Assembly: GCA_943356455.1 (NCBI GenBank)
Contig: CALRFB010000018.1
Location: 1-11,610 of the forward strand
Origin: Candidatus Nomurabacteria bacterium
GTDB lineage: Bacteria; Patescibacteriota; Minisyncoccia; Phycocordibacterales; UBA9973
Direction of reading: 5' to 3'
DNA length: 11,610 nt
Shown: positions 1 to 5,382 of the stretch, piece after piece
Layout: every line of letters starts with the position of its first letter
Numbering within the stretch: the stretch's first letter is position 1
Notes under the pieces: generated by a model
Told to the model about the DNA's origin: nothing
The model's database searches: none
The model's input: only the letters and a program-made list of their open reading frames with translations
Made by a program: the position numbers and the translations under genes

Positions 1-1261
1 CCTTTAGCTTAACTGTTTTTTGTGAACGTGTTTTCATGTCGCGTACGATAACACAATTCTCAATAGCTTCTTTTTGTCCAAATATAAGTGCGTACGGAAC
101 ACCCAACTTTTCTGCGTATCCGAGTTGTGCACCAAGTGAGTCTTTGGCAAGCGACTGACTGATCGGCATGTGCGCCTTGCGAAGAATATCGATAACATTG
201 AGACTCTTTAGTTTTGCTTCCTGTCCCAATTGTATGAAATACATTTTTGGTTTTTTGAGGAAACGAGGAGAGTGTTTTTTGTACCAAGGTTGGAGTAGGA
301 GACGATCGACGCCAAACGATGCACCTACAGCTGGAATATCTTTTTTACTACCCAATTCACGGCCGAGATAATCGTAGCGACCACCACCACATACCGTAAG
401 TGTTTTTTCATCGACGACAGTAATGATTTCAAAAACTGTACGGGTATAATACGAAAGTCCACGAACAAGATTTTTATTCATTCGGTAGGGAATACCCATG
501 CCTTCCAAATATTCAAGTACTTCTTTGAAGTGCTTTTTGCAAGCTGAACACAAGTAAGTAACCGCGTCCGGTGCGTGTTCGTTGACCGCCATAGATTTCT
601 CATCTTTGGTATCAAGAATTCGAAGTGGATTGGACTTTAGTCGTTCTTTGTCAATTGGACCAAGCTCATTGATATGTTTTTTGTAGTAATTGGTGAGTTC
701 GCGGACATAGTGAGCACGGCACTCCTTGTCGCCGATAGAATTGATATCCACCATGAGGTCAGTAGCGCCAGAGTCTTCAAGAATCGCCCATGCCGTCTTG
801 ATAACCAGTGCGTCGTTGATCGCTTTTTCTGAACCCAAAATATCGAGATCGAACTGGTAGAATTGACGATATCGCCCCGCTTGTGGGTTGTCGTGGCGAA
901 AGACTGGACCGTAGTGGTAGAGCATAACGGGCTGAGGTTCTGATTGCATGCCATGTTCTATGTATGCACGCACAAGACTCGCAGTCTGTTCTGGGCGCAT
1001 TGCAATACGATCGCCACTCTTGGTGCGAAATGCATACATTTCTTTGTCGACAATATCTGTGCCTTCTCCGATTGATGTTGTAAATATGTCTTCAGATTCG
1101 AGTATTGGTGTTTCTATCGGTTTGAAACCATAGTAAAGTGCTATTTCTTGGGCTTTATCGTAGAAGCCTTGAAGATTGAAAAAATCGTCACCGAGTAAGT
1201 CTCGCATGCCTTTAAGTGTCTGAACATCTTTCTTAGGTCCTGAATTTTCTTTTTTAGTCAT
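1..1261 (-). CDS. hisS: Histidyl-tRNA synthetase, 3' end outside window
   Basis: Class II aminoacyl-tRNA synthetase that attaches histidine to tRNA-His in the cytoplasm. About 420 residues are visible, and the frame stays open to the left edge. HisRS is usually 420-430 residues, so only the last few are missing. Visible motifs: GMRD near residue 18, MRPEQTA at 88-94, motif 2 FRHDNPQAGRYRQF at 121-134, the histidine-A motif LVRGLSYYTRTVFE at 265-278, and the histidine-B motif GGGRYDYLG near 290-300. The catalytic-loop Arg of LVRGL is present, but the next usual Asp (RGLDYY) is Ser here. A Cys pair (CSAC) sits at 238-241. The ATG at 1261 overlaps the 3' end of lepB by 8 nt, so the two are translationally coupled. 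No Shine-Dalgarno sequence precedes it. The family call is certain from the motifs. Confidence 0.97.
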   Translation of the reverse strand, partial: MTKKENSGPKKDVQTLKGMRDLLGDDFFNLQGFYDKAQEIALYYGFKPIETPILESEDIFTTSIGEGTDIVDKEMYAFRTKSGDRIAMRPEQTASLVRAYIEHGMQSEPQPVMLYHYGPVFRHDNPQAGRYRQFYQFDLDILGSEKAINDALVIKTAWAILEDSGATDLMVDINSIGDKECRAHYVRELTNYYKKHINELGPIDKERLKSNPLRILDTKDEKSMAVNEHAPDAVTYLCSACKKHFKEVLEYLEGMGIPYRMNKNLVRGLSYYTRTVFEIITVVDEKTLTVCGGGRYDYLGRELGSKKDIPAVGASFGVDRLLLQPWYKKHSPRFLKKPKMYFIQLGQEAKLKSLNVIDILRKAHMPISQSLAKDSLGAQLGYAEKLGVPYALIFGQKEAIENCVIVRDMKTRSQKTVKLK

Positions 1262-1820
1262 TGGTTGTATACGTTGTTTTGCCGGGGAAAATACCAGCTT
1301 CTTTAAATGGGACTAATCTTACAAATGCGCGTCCGACGATGAGATCTTTGGGAAGTGTACCCCACGAGCGTGAATCGTAACTAGCACTTCTGTTGTCTCC
1401 CATGACAAAGTAATGATCGCTATCGAGGATAACTGGTTCTGTATCCGTGAGTTTGTCTTGGATGTACGGTTCATCGAGATAGAATCCATCTGGGTTTGTC
1501 GTAGTAGTGATCTTTACACGGCCTCCGACAATAGCAACAGTGTCACCAGGGCGTCCGATAATGCGTTTGATAAAATATTCTTTTGTGTTGTTGGGAAAAT
1601 GGAAAATAATGACATCACCACGTTTTGGATTTTCGAGTTTGTAGGTTATTTCATCGACGATGAGGTATTGGCCGTTGTCAAAAGTGGGGTACATCGATTT
1701 ACCAGAAACAATAAATGGCTGAGCAATGAAAAGTCTAAACGGCAATACGATTGCTAGCGAAATTAAGCAAAATTTAACGAGGTCCCAAATAAACGCACCT
1801 TTTTTGTTGGTAGTTTCCAT
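1254..1820 (-). CDS. lepB: Signal peptidase I (type I leader peptidase)
   Basis: Membrane serine protease that removes signal peptides from exported proteins. 188 residues from the chosen ATG, short but normal for one-TM bacterial enzymes. A single N-terminal membrane anchor (about residues 10-33) is followed by the catalytic Ser42 in SGKSMYPTF. The general-base Lys85 lies in KEYFIKRIIGRPGD, and the C-terminal box GDNRSASYDSRSWG follows. An upstream in-frame ATG (at 1856) would add 12 residues but lies inside the promoter. The -10 TACAAT ends 7 nt before the ATG at 1820, so that start is preferred and the mRNA is predicted leaderless. It is the first gene of a lepB-hisS operon with an 8-nt overlap. 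A secretase next to secreted or membrane proteins is consistent with, but not proof of, a link to the FG-GAP protein in this window. Confidence 0.96.
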   Translation of the reverse strand: METTNKKGAFIWDLVKFCLISLAIVLPFRLFIAQPFIVSGKSMYPTFDNGQYLIVDEITYKLENPKRGDVIIFHFPNNTKEYFIKRIIGRPGDTVAIVGGRVKITTTTNPDGFYLDEPYIQDKLTDTEPVILDSDHYFVMGDNRSASYDSRSWGTLPKDLIVGRAFVRLVPFKEAGIFPGKTTYTTND

Positions 1821-1877
1821 TGCGATAATTGTACAGTATGGTGCTGTTTGACACAAGACAGCTTTTCGTTATATAAT
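1821..1877. promoter_or_regulatory. Divergent promoters with overlapping -35 boxes
   Basis: Plus strand: TTGACA at 1848-1853, 18-bp spacer, TATAAT at 1872-1877, reading towards the gene at 1913 with a leader of about 28 nt. Minus strand: TTGTGT at 1856-1851, 17-bp spacer, TACAAT at 1833-1828, reading into lepB with the start point at or next to its ATG. The two -35 boxes share 1851-1853, so the polymerases should exclude each other. Both are near consensus for a housekeeping sigma factor. Confidence 0.75.
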
Positions 1878-1912
1878 GCGAAAAACATCATTTACACAAA
1901 AAAACACAATCT

Positions 1913-2419
1913 ATGGCACAAAAAATCTCCTACCAAAAAACGATTTTGGCAATTATTCTTCTTATAATCGGCACGTATTCACTAGTCAAATACGATTGGC
2001 GAGTTGCATGTATCACACCAGTACTTTTTTTGGTGTTTACTGCCCTCAGAGGATATCAGCCACGCAATGCGTTCGCGCAGAGCATGCAGTCTTATTACGA
2101 AGATTTACAAATCTTCGATTACGGTAAAATTACGAAATGGAAAAAAGTTGTCAATAAGTGGTCTTATTTCCTTTTTATTATTTTACTCATCTTAAGTTGG
2201 ACAAATACCCATATGGTTATTGTTCACTTTGGTTTCTTGAAATCAATTTTCAAGAAAATATCTGGAAATGGTTTAGTCGCTGATCTCGCAATAGCATTTC
2301 AGGTGATAACCTCAGGTGTGTTGCTGTCTTTAGCTTCTGTACTATTGTTTTATTCATTCCGCATTTTTAAAATGTGGAAACTGAAAAAAAGTCGAACACC
2401 AACAGGTGCATTCGCGTAA
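1913..2419 (+). CDS. Hypothetical membrane protein, about four TM segments
   Basis: 168 residues, not recognised. Hydrophobic stretches at about 8-24, 30-45, 83-97 and 125-150 suggest four membrane helices. Between TM2 and TM3 lies a polar loop rich in Tyr, Asp and Lys; the C-terminal tail is basic (KMWKLKKSR). It starts at the ATG after a consensus promoter (TTGACA-18-TATAAT) with a leader of about 28 nt and no Shine-Dalgarno sequence. It is followed by its own intrinsic terminator, so it is monocistronic. It faces lepB across overlapping promoters. No catalytic motif is visible and no function is proposed. Confidence 0.85.
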   Translation: MAQKISYQKTILAIILLIIGTYSLVKYDWRVACITPVLFLVFTALRGYQPRNAFAQSMQSYYEDLQIFDYGKITKWKKVVNKWSYFLFIILLILSWTNTHMVIVHFGFLKSIFKKISGNGLVADLAIAFQVITSGVLLSLASVLLFYSFRIFKMWKLKKSRTPTGAFA

Positions 2420-2439
2420 CATAGTTTGTTTATGTATCG

Positions 2440-2469
2440 CAGGGTTCCCATATGGGGCCCTGTTTTTTT
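2440..2469 (+). terminator. Intrinsic terminator overlapping pth promoter
   Basis: Outer stem CAGGG/CCCTG (2440-2444 with 2458-2462), a small internal bulge, an inner CCC/GGG helix, then seven T at 2463-2469. It ends the 1913 gene. The extended -10 of pth begins 2 bp later, so the terminator occupies the place where a -35 box would be. Confidence 0.8.
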
Positions 2470-2470
2470 A

Positions 2471-2486
2471 TGCTAGAATAGACGCA
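2471..2486 (+). promoter_or_regulatory. Extended -10 promoter of pth (leaderless)
   Basis: TGCTAGAAT at 2471-2479 is an extended -10 element. Six nucleotides separate it from the ATG at 2486, so the predicted first transcribed base is the A of ATG. No good -35 is visible, as expected for an extended -10 promoter. Confidence 0.7.
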
Positions 2487-3076
2487 TGTTGTACGTTGTT
2501 GGTCTCGGAAATCCTGGAAAGGAATACGAAAGTAGTCGTCACAATACGGGGCGGAGCTTTCTCGAATACGTTGCAAAAAAGCGTGAATTTTCTGATTGGA
2601 AAGATGATAAAAAACTTAAAGCTCGCACCGCAACTGGTGTCCTTGGTGGCAAAAAAACTATGCTCATTTGTCCAGAGACTTTCATGAATAATTCTGGCAA
2701 TTCGATTCGTCCGCTTGAATTTTCAGCAAAAGCGCTTGAGTCTATGTGTGTCGTGTATGATGATTTAGATTTACCAATTGGTCACATGAAGATTTCTTTC
2801 AACCGCAGTGCTGGTGGACACAATGGCGTTGCGTCTATTATTAAATCAGTAAAATCAGAAGCCTTCCCGCGTATTCGCATGGGTGTATCTCCGATGACTG
2901 CCAAGGGCATTGCAAAAAAACCAAATGGCGAAGAAAAAGTCATAAAATTTTTGATGACAAAGTTTCGCGAAAACGATACTGCCGAAATCAAAAAAGTTTG
3001 GAAACGAGCTATAGACGCACTCGATTGTCTGGCAGAAGAAGGGCGGGAAAAAGCCATGACCCTCTACAACGACTAA
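2486..3076 (+). CDS. pth: Peptidyl-tRNA hydrolase
   Basis: Cytoplasmic esterase that recycles peptidyl-tRNAs released from stalled ribosomes by cutting the ester bond between peptide and tRNA. 196 residues, the usual length of bacterial Pth. Key residues match the family: GLGNPG at 6-11 with Asn9, catalytic His19 in RHNTG, Asn68 in the ETFMNNSG substrate loop, Asp93 in YDDLDLP, and Asn113 in GGHNGV. The C-terminal half is basic and helical, as expected for the tRNA-binding lid. Start: the ATG 6 nt after an extended -10, so a leaderless mRNA with no Shine-Dalgarno. It is monocistronic, with terminators on both sides. The last third carries an insertion-like Lys-rich stretch (residues 138-152), otherwise ordinary. 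Confidence 0.97.
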   Translation: MLYVVGLGNPGKEYESSRHNTGRSFLEYVAKKREFSDWKDDKKLKARTATGVLGGKKTMLICPETFMNNSGNSIRPLEFSAKALESMCVVYDDLDLPIGHMKISFNRSAGGHNGVASIIKSVKSEAFPRIRMGVSPMTAKGIAKKPNGEEKVIKFLMTKFRENDTAEIKKVWKRAIDALDCLAEEGREKAMTLYND

Positions 3077-3110
3077 AAGTACGCGAAACAGTTAGTAACA
3101 AATGAGTGCA

Positions 3111-3137
3111 AAAAACCGCCCTATCGAGGCGGTTTTT
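3111..3137 (+). terminator. Intrinsic terminator after pth
   Basis: Perfect stem AAAAACCGCC (3111-3120) / GGCGGTTTTT (3128-3137) with a 7-nt loop. The A tract on the left would also make it work on the minus strand. It lies 35 nt after the pth stop. Confidence 0.9.
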
Positions 3138-3287
3138 GTGATTTTGTGTCACGGTATTGGTATCTGTAAGTTATACATCCAAACAATAAGATTAGAACTA
3201 CCGTATAGCAGGCTATGTGGTCGTTCTGTCCGAGAGAGTTCCAGTAGTCCATATTTTTTTCTTTTGATACTACCACATATCGAAAAT
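3138..3287. other. Intergenic stretch between two terminators
   Basis: 150 bp between the pth and rpsA terminators. No supported gene: the only long frame crosses both terminator hairpins. An 8-bp inverted repeat, TATGTGGT (3214-3221) / ACCACATA (3272-3279), could close a loop of about 50 nt. I saw no convincing promoter on either strand and recognise nothing else. Confidence 0.4.
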
Positions 3288-3317
3288 AAAAAAACCGCTC
3301 AGCAGAGCGGTTTTTTT
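3288..3317 (-). terminator. Intrinsic terminator after rpsA
   Basis: Stem of seven A plus CCGCTC (3288-3300), loop AGCA, then GAGCGG plus seven T (3305-3317). Symmetric, so usable in both directions; it lies 9 bp beyond the rpsA stop codon. Confidence 0.9.
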
Positions 3318-3326
3318 ATACAGGAA

Positions 3327-4430
3327 TTACTTTTCCAAATAGGTAAGTGTCATGCGCTGATCTTTTGGTTCGAAAAGCGTAACTTGGAAATTGTATGTTT
3401 TGCCAAGCTCGAGCTTTTCACGAAGTTTTGCTTCTCCTCCAAAGAGAGAATTGTGAACAAGTCCTGCAACACCTTCCTTGATTGAAGCAAGCGCACCGTG
3501 CTTATTGAACTTGATAACAACACCAGTAACGATGTCACCCTTCTTGAGAGTAGCCTCAAAATCTTTCCAAGGATTCTCTTTGAGAGCCTTGATAGAGAGT
3601 GAGATTTTACCGTCTTTGATTTCAATAATTTTAGCACGAACTTTGTCACCAATTTTGAAGAATGCGCGAGGGTCATCTACGAGACCCCAATCGATTTCAG
3701 ATATGTGAACAAGACCTTCGAGACCTTCTTCGATTTTGAGGAAGACTCCGAAATCTACAAGGCCTGCAACAGTGCAGTCGAGTTCATCGCTAACTGTGTA
3801 TTTGGCGATAACTTCCTGGCGTTCTTCGGGGGTAGATTCCTTTTCAGAGAAAATCAGTTTACCTTCTTTTGGAAGAGCAGAGATAATAGCAACTGAAATT
3901 TTCTTACCGATAAGTTTCTTGAGTTCTTTTTGGATTTTATCTTTGTCTGAATCTTCAACGCGAGGATAGTGATCGGGTTTGAGCTGTGATGCGGGCAAGA
4001 AGCCGGCAATACCTTGCCATTCCAATATAAGACCACCTTTGTTGGCGTCTTTAATAGGAAGTTCAAGAACTGTTTTAGCTTTGACGGCTTTTTCAGCTTC
4101 GCTCCAAATGAGCGCTTGTTTGGCTTCTTTGAGCGAGAGCTCGATATAGCCAGTTTCGCCTGGGAGGTCAATAACTTTCGCTTTAACCAGGTCACCCAGG
4201 TTAACTTTTTTGATAATATCGCGAGCGTTTTGGAATTCACGACCGTAAATTATACCTGTACCAAATGGTGCGAGGTCAATGTATACGGACGACTTCTGAA
4301 TGCCGATAACCGGACCTTCGACGAGAGCGTCTAGGGCTGGTGGCATAGGCATTTTTTCTGCGGCCTGACGGATAGCACTCATTTCAACGACTACTTCCGG
4401 TTCGGCTACTACTGTGTCTTTTGTTGCCAT
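3327..4430 (-). CDS. rpsA: 30S ribosomal protein S1, four S1 domains
   Basis: Binds single-stranded A/U-rich mRNA and delivers it to the 30S subunit. 367 residues. Four S1 (OB-fold) repeats can be traced: about 36-101, 118-198, 216-283 and 297-364, against six in E. coli. The third repeat is the most canonical (DFGVFLKIEEGLEGLVHISE at 226-245). An acidic, Val-rich N-terminal tail (1-30) replaces the usual ribosome-docking repeats. The short form with this head resembles other CPR S1 proteins as I know them. Start: the ATG at 4430, with no Shine-Dalgarno and with a U-tract ending 4 nt upstream. The T-tract belongs to an intrinsic terminator in the leader, so expression must depend on read-through. 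Transcribed alone, ending at the 3288-3317 hairpin. Confidence 0.93.
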   Translation of the reverse strand: MATKDTVVAEPEVVVEMSAIRQAAEKMPMPPALDALVEGPVIGIQKSSVYIDLAPFGTGIIYGREFQNARDIIKKVNLGDLVKAKVIDLPGETGYIELSLKEAKQALIWSEAEKAVKAKTVLELPIKDANKGGLILEWQGIAGFLPASQLKPDHYPRVEDSDKDKIQKELKKLIGKKISVAIISALPKEGKLIFSEKESTPEERQEVIAKYTVSDELDCTVAGLVDFGVFLKIEEGLEGLVHISEIDWGLVDDPRAFFKIGDKVRAKIIEIKDGKISLSIKALKENPWKDFEATLKKGDIVTGVVIKFNKHGALASIKEGVAGLVHNSLFGGEAKLREKLELGKTYNFQVTLFEPKDQRMTLTYLEK

Positions 4431-4434
4431 AAAT

Positions 4435-4536
4435 AAAAAAAATCCGCATGCCTACTCAAGAGTAGGGGCGGACAGGCTTTGGGCTTCCTGGCGATTTGTG
4501 GAAACTTTCGCTAGGGGATTAATCCCAAAAATCCGC
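4435..4536 (-). promoter_or_regulatory. Candidate attenuator/riboregulator in rpsA leader
   Basis: Two mutually exclusive folds share the segment TCCGC (4472-4468). Fold A: it pairs with upstream GCGGA (4536-4532) and closes a four-way junction holding three hairpins, GGGA-TTAA-TCCC (4526-4515), GCGA...TCGC (4511-4491) and CAGG...CCTG (4490-4473). The last two hairpins and the closing helix abut without spacer. Fold B: it pairs with downstream GCGGA (4447-4443), extending the CCTACTC/GAGTAGG hairpin (4466-4451) into a terminator followed by eight T (4442-4435). Fold B would stop transcription just before the rpsA ATG. The pairings are visible; the regulatory role is inferred. No known riboswitch or r-protein leader class was recognised. 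Confidence 0.55.
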
Positions 4537-4553
4537 TAATAAATGACCCTTTT

Positions 4554-4582
4554 AAATTACCATATATGGTGTGTATGTGCAA
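4554..4582 (-). promoter_or_regulatory. Weak candidate promoter for rpsA leader
   Basis: Minus strand TTGCAC (4582-4577), 17-bp spacer, TAATTT (4559-4554). The predicted start is in the GGG at 4549-4547, which would give a leader of about 117 nt containing the whole attenuator fold. Both boxes match only about half of consensus. The alternative is read-through from the tRNA promoter. Confidence 0.35.
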
Positions 4583-4610
4583 TGGCCGTCTTTTGCTGAA
4601 ATTTTGCTTC

Positions 4611-4680
4611 TGGACACGACGGGAATCGAACCCGCTAATTCTACTTGGTAAGGGTAGAAAACTAAACCACTAGCGTGCCC
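4611..4680 (-). tRNA. Aberrant tRNA gene, anticodon unclear (Val UAC?)
   Basis: A 70-nt cloverleaf including the discriminator A, with no encoded CCA. Acceptor GGGCACG/CGTGTCC has 7 bp with G3-U70. The T arm is canonical (GCGGG-TTCGATT-CCCGT with one G-U). The rest is unusual: the D arm CTA/TAG follows the acceptor with no U8-A9 linker and has only 3-4 bp. The anticodon stem TTCTAC/GTAGAA has 6 bp and closes a 9-nt loop, CCTTACCAA. The variable loop is then 3 nt. Centred on the loop, the anticodon is UAC (Val). Forcing a 7-nt loop leaves a C-A mismatch and C at position 37. A Gly-like loop, TTACCAA, is also embedded. It could be a compact functional tRNA, a decaying one, or a tRNA-like RNA. 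Confidence 0.6.
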
Positions 4681-4713
4681 ATACGTATGGTTACCAATTC
4701 ATACTTTTCACAT

Positions 4714-4719
4714 AATATA
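4714..4719 (-). promoter_or_regulatory. Probable -10 box of the tRNA gene
   Basis: Minus strand TATATT at 4719-4714, predicting a start near 4707 and a 5' leader of about 27 nt that RNase P would remove. The -35 (TTATTA near 4742-4737, 17-bp spacing) is poor. The leader contains UUGGUAA (4697-4691), complementary to UUACCAA of the anticodon loop. Confidence 0.45.
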
Positions 4720-4751
4720 GTACTGACATGAAGCCCTAATAAAGAGATATT

Positions 4752-4811
4752 AAAAACAAAATTCGCCCATTACTAGGCGAATTTTATATAGTGGCTGTCC
4801 CTACCCTTACC
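4752..4811 (-). ncRNA. Predicted ~60-nt RNA antisense to the tRNA anticodon arm
   Basis: A promoter (TTGCCT-17-TATAAT on the minus strand) predicts a start at G4811, and an intrinsic terminator (4785-4758 plus a T-rich run to 4752) predicts the end. The first 11 nt, GGUAAGGGUAG (4811-4801), are the exact complement of CUACCCUUACC in the tRNA at 4657-4647, which covers the 5' anticodon stem strand and most of the loop. Two G-U pairs and one A-U pair extend the duplex to 14 bp. No open frame of interest lies in it. Seen: boundaries and complementarity. Inferred: that the RNA is made and that it binds the tRNA. Confidence 0.5.
4758..4785. terminator. Intrinsic terminator between tRNA and upstream RNA
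   Basis: Perfect 10-bp stem AAAATTCGCC (4758-4767) / GGCGAATTTT (4776-4785) with an 8-nt loop. On the minus strand it is followed by GTTTTT, a good U-tract; on the plus strand by ATATA only. No protein gene ends here, which implies that a short RNA does. Confidence 0.85.
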
Positions 4812-4817
4812 GAGCTG

Positions 4818-4846
4818 ATTATATCGAATATTATTTTTGCAGGCAA
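4818..4846 (-). promoter_or_regulatory. Promoter of the predicted small RNA
   Basis: Minus strand TTGCCT (4846-4841), 17-bp spacer, perfect TATAAT (4823-4818). Six nucleotides later comes G4811, the first base of the 11-nt tRNA complement. No open reading frame follows, only the terminator about 25 nt further on. Confidence 0.65.
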
Positions 4847-4868
4847 ATACTTTTAATTACTTTTGTAC

Positions 4869-4881
4869 TATAATAGAACCA
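4869..4881 (+). promoter_or_regulatory. -10 box, leaderless start of the Cys-rich gene
   Basis: TATAAT at 4869-4874 with exactly 6 nt to the ATG at 4881. It argues against the in-frame TTG at 4863, which lies upstream of the -10. Confidence 0.65.
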
Positions 4882-5108
4882 TGAATTCGCACTATATATG
4901 TACAGGAGGCTGCGGCGGTTATTCAGAAAAAGAAGGTATTTGTCAGGCGCCAGTTTGTTTAAAGCACGGTTTGGCGTTGACCAAATGCGATTGTGGGGAC
5001 GGTTCACATCATGGACTTGTTATCGCCTGCAAAGACTGTGGGAAATTGTGCCGTCGCGATGGTGTGTGCGAAATTGAAAGCTACAAGCCAGAATTACCAG
5101 TCGCGTAG
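4881..5108 (+). CDS. Small Cys-rich, probably zinc-binding protein
   Basis: 75 residues with ten Cys: C7, C11, C21, C26, C36, C38, C50, C53, C57 and C63, plus His4, His29 and the pair His43-His44. The spacing suggests two or three zinc-ribbon or treble-clef-like knuckles: CTGGC, CQAPVC, CDC and CKDCGKLC. The N-terminal block (YICTGGCGGYSEKEGICQ) loosely resembles heavy-metal-binding knuckles of the YHYICPMHP type, but the second half does not. No signal peptide, so cytoplasmic. Start at the ATG at 4881, placed 6 nt after a TATAAT box, so leaderless. It lies 27 nt upstream of the next small gene, which has its own -10. Function unknown; a metal store, a redox-sensitive binder or a nucleic-acid binder are all possible. 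Confidence 0.85.
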   Translation: MNSHYICTGGCGGYSEKEGICQAPVCLKHGLALTKCDCGDGSHHGLVIACKDCGKLCRRDGVCEIESYKPELPVA

Positions 5109-5120
5109 CAAGACACTTTC

Positions 5121-5136
5121 TGCTATAGTGCACCTA
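5121..5136 (+). promoter_or_regulatory. Extended -10, leaderless start of 5136 gene
   Basis: TGCTATAGT at 5121-5129, then 6 nt to the ATG at 5136. Same element type as in front of pth and ychF. Confidence 0.65.
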
Positions 5137-5372
5137 TGTCTATTAAAGATTTTTTCGTCAAGCAATTACTAAAAAAACAACTCAAAAACCTGCCTCCAGA
5201 ACAGCAGGAAATGATTACCAAGCTGGTTACTGAAAATCCAGAACTTTTTAAAAAGATCTCAGAGGAAGTTGAACGTCTCGTTAAGCACGAAGGTAAAGAC
5301 CAACAGGTCGCTACGTTTGAAGTTATGCGCAAATACCAAGGTGAACTCCAGAAGATAATGATGGGAAGATAA
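5136..5372 (+). CDS. Small all-helical hypothetical protein
   Basis: 78 residues, not recognised. Highly charged and predicted to be nearly all helix: a Lys-rich first helix (MSIKDFFVKQLLKKQLKNL), a Pro-Pro turn at 20-21 (LPPEQQEMI), then two helices rich in Glu and Lys. No Cys, no membrane segment, no signal peptide. The pattern of a PPEQ turn after an amphipathic helix recalls small CPR proteins of unknown function, and the length fits. It starts 6 nt after an extended -10, so its mRNA should be leaderless. 27 nt separate it from the Cys-rich gene and 44 nt from the FG-GAP gene, all on the same strand but each with its own promoter element. Confidence 0.82.
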   Translation: MSIKDFFVKQLLKKQLKNLPPEQQEMITKLVTENPELFKKISEEVERLVKHEGKDQQVATFEVMRKYQGELQKIMMGR

Positions 5373-5382
5373 AGTGTATATA

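Noticed and set aside
1818-1856. Upstream ATG of lepB adding 12 residues
   Set aside because: The extension lies within the -35/-10 region of the lepB promoter.
3102-3485. Plus-strand open frame of 127 codons
   Set aside because: It crosses both the pth and rpsA terminator hairpins and runs antisense into rpsA; no promoter, no domain.
4639-4659. tRNA-Thr (GGU) anticodon arm on the plus strand, because TTGGTAA resembles its loop
   Set aside because: The T-arm sequence (TTCGATT with GCGGG/CCCGT) and the acceptor order are right only on the minus strand.
4679-4690. 12-bp palindrome CCATACGTATGG at the tRNA 5' end, and ACCATATATGGT at 4559-4570, as operators
   Set aside because: Two similar short palindromes are suggestive, but they lie in AT-rich DNA and the first overlaps the tRNA acceptor; no further copies support a regulator site.
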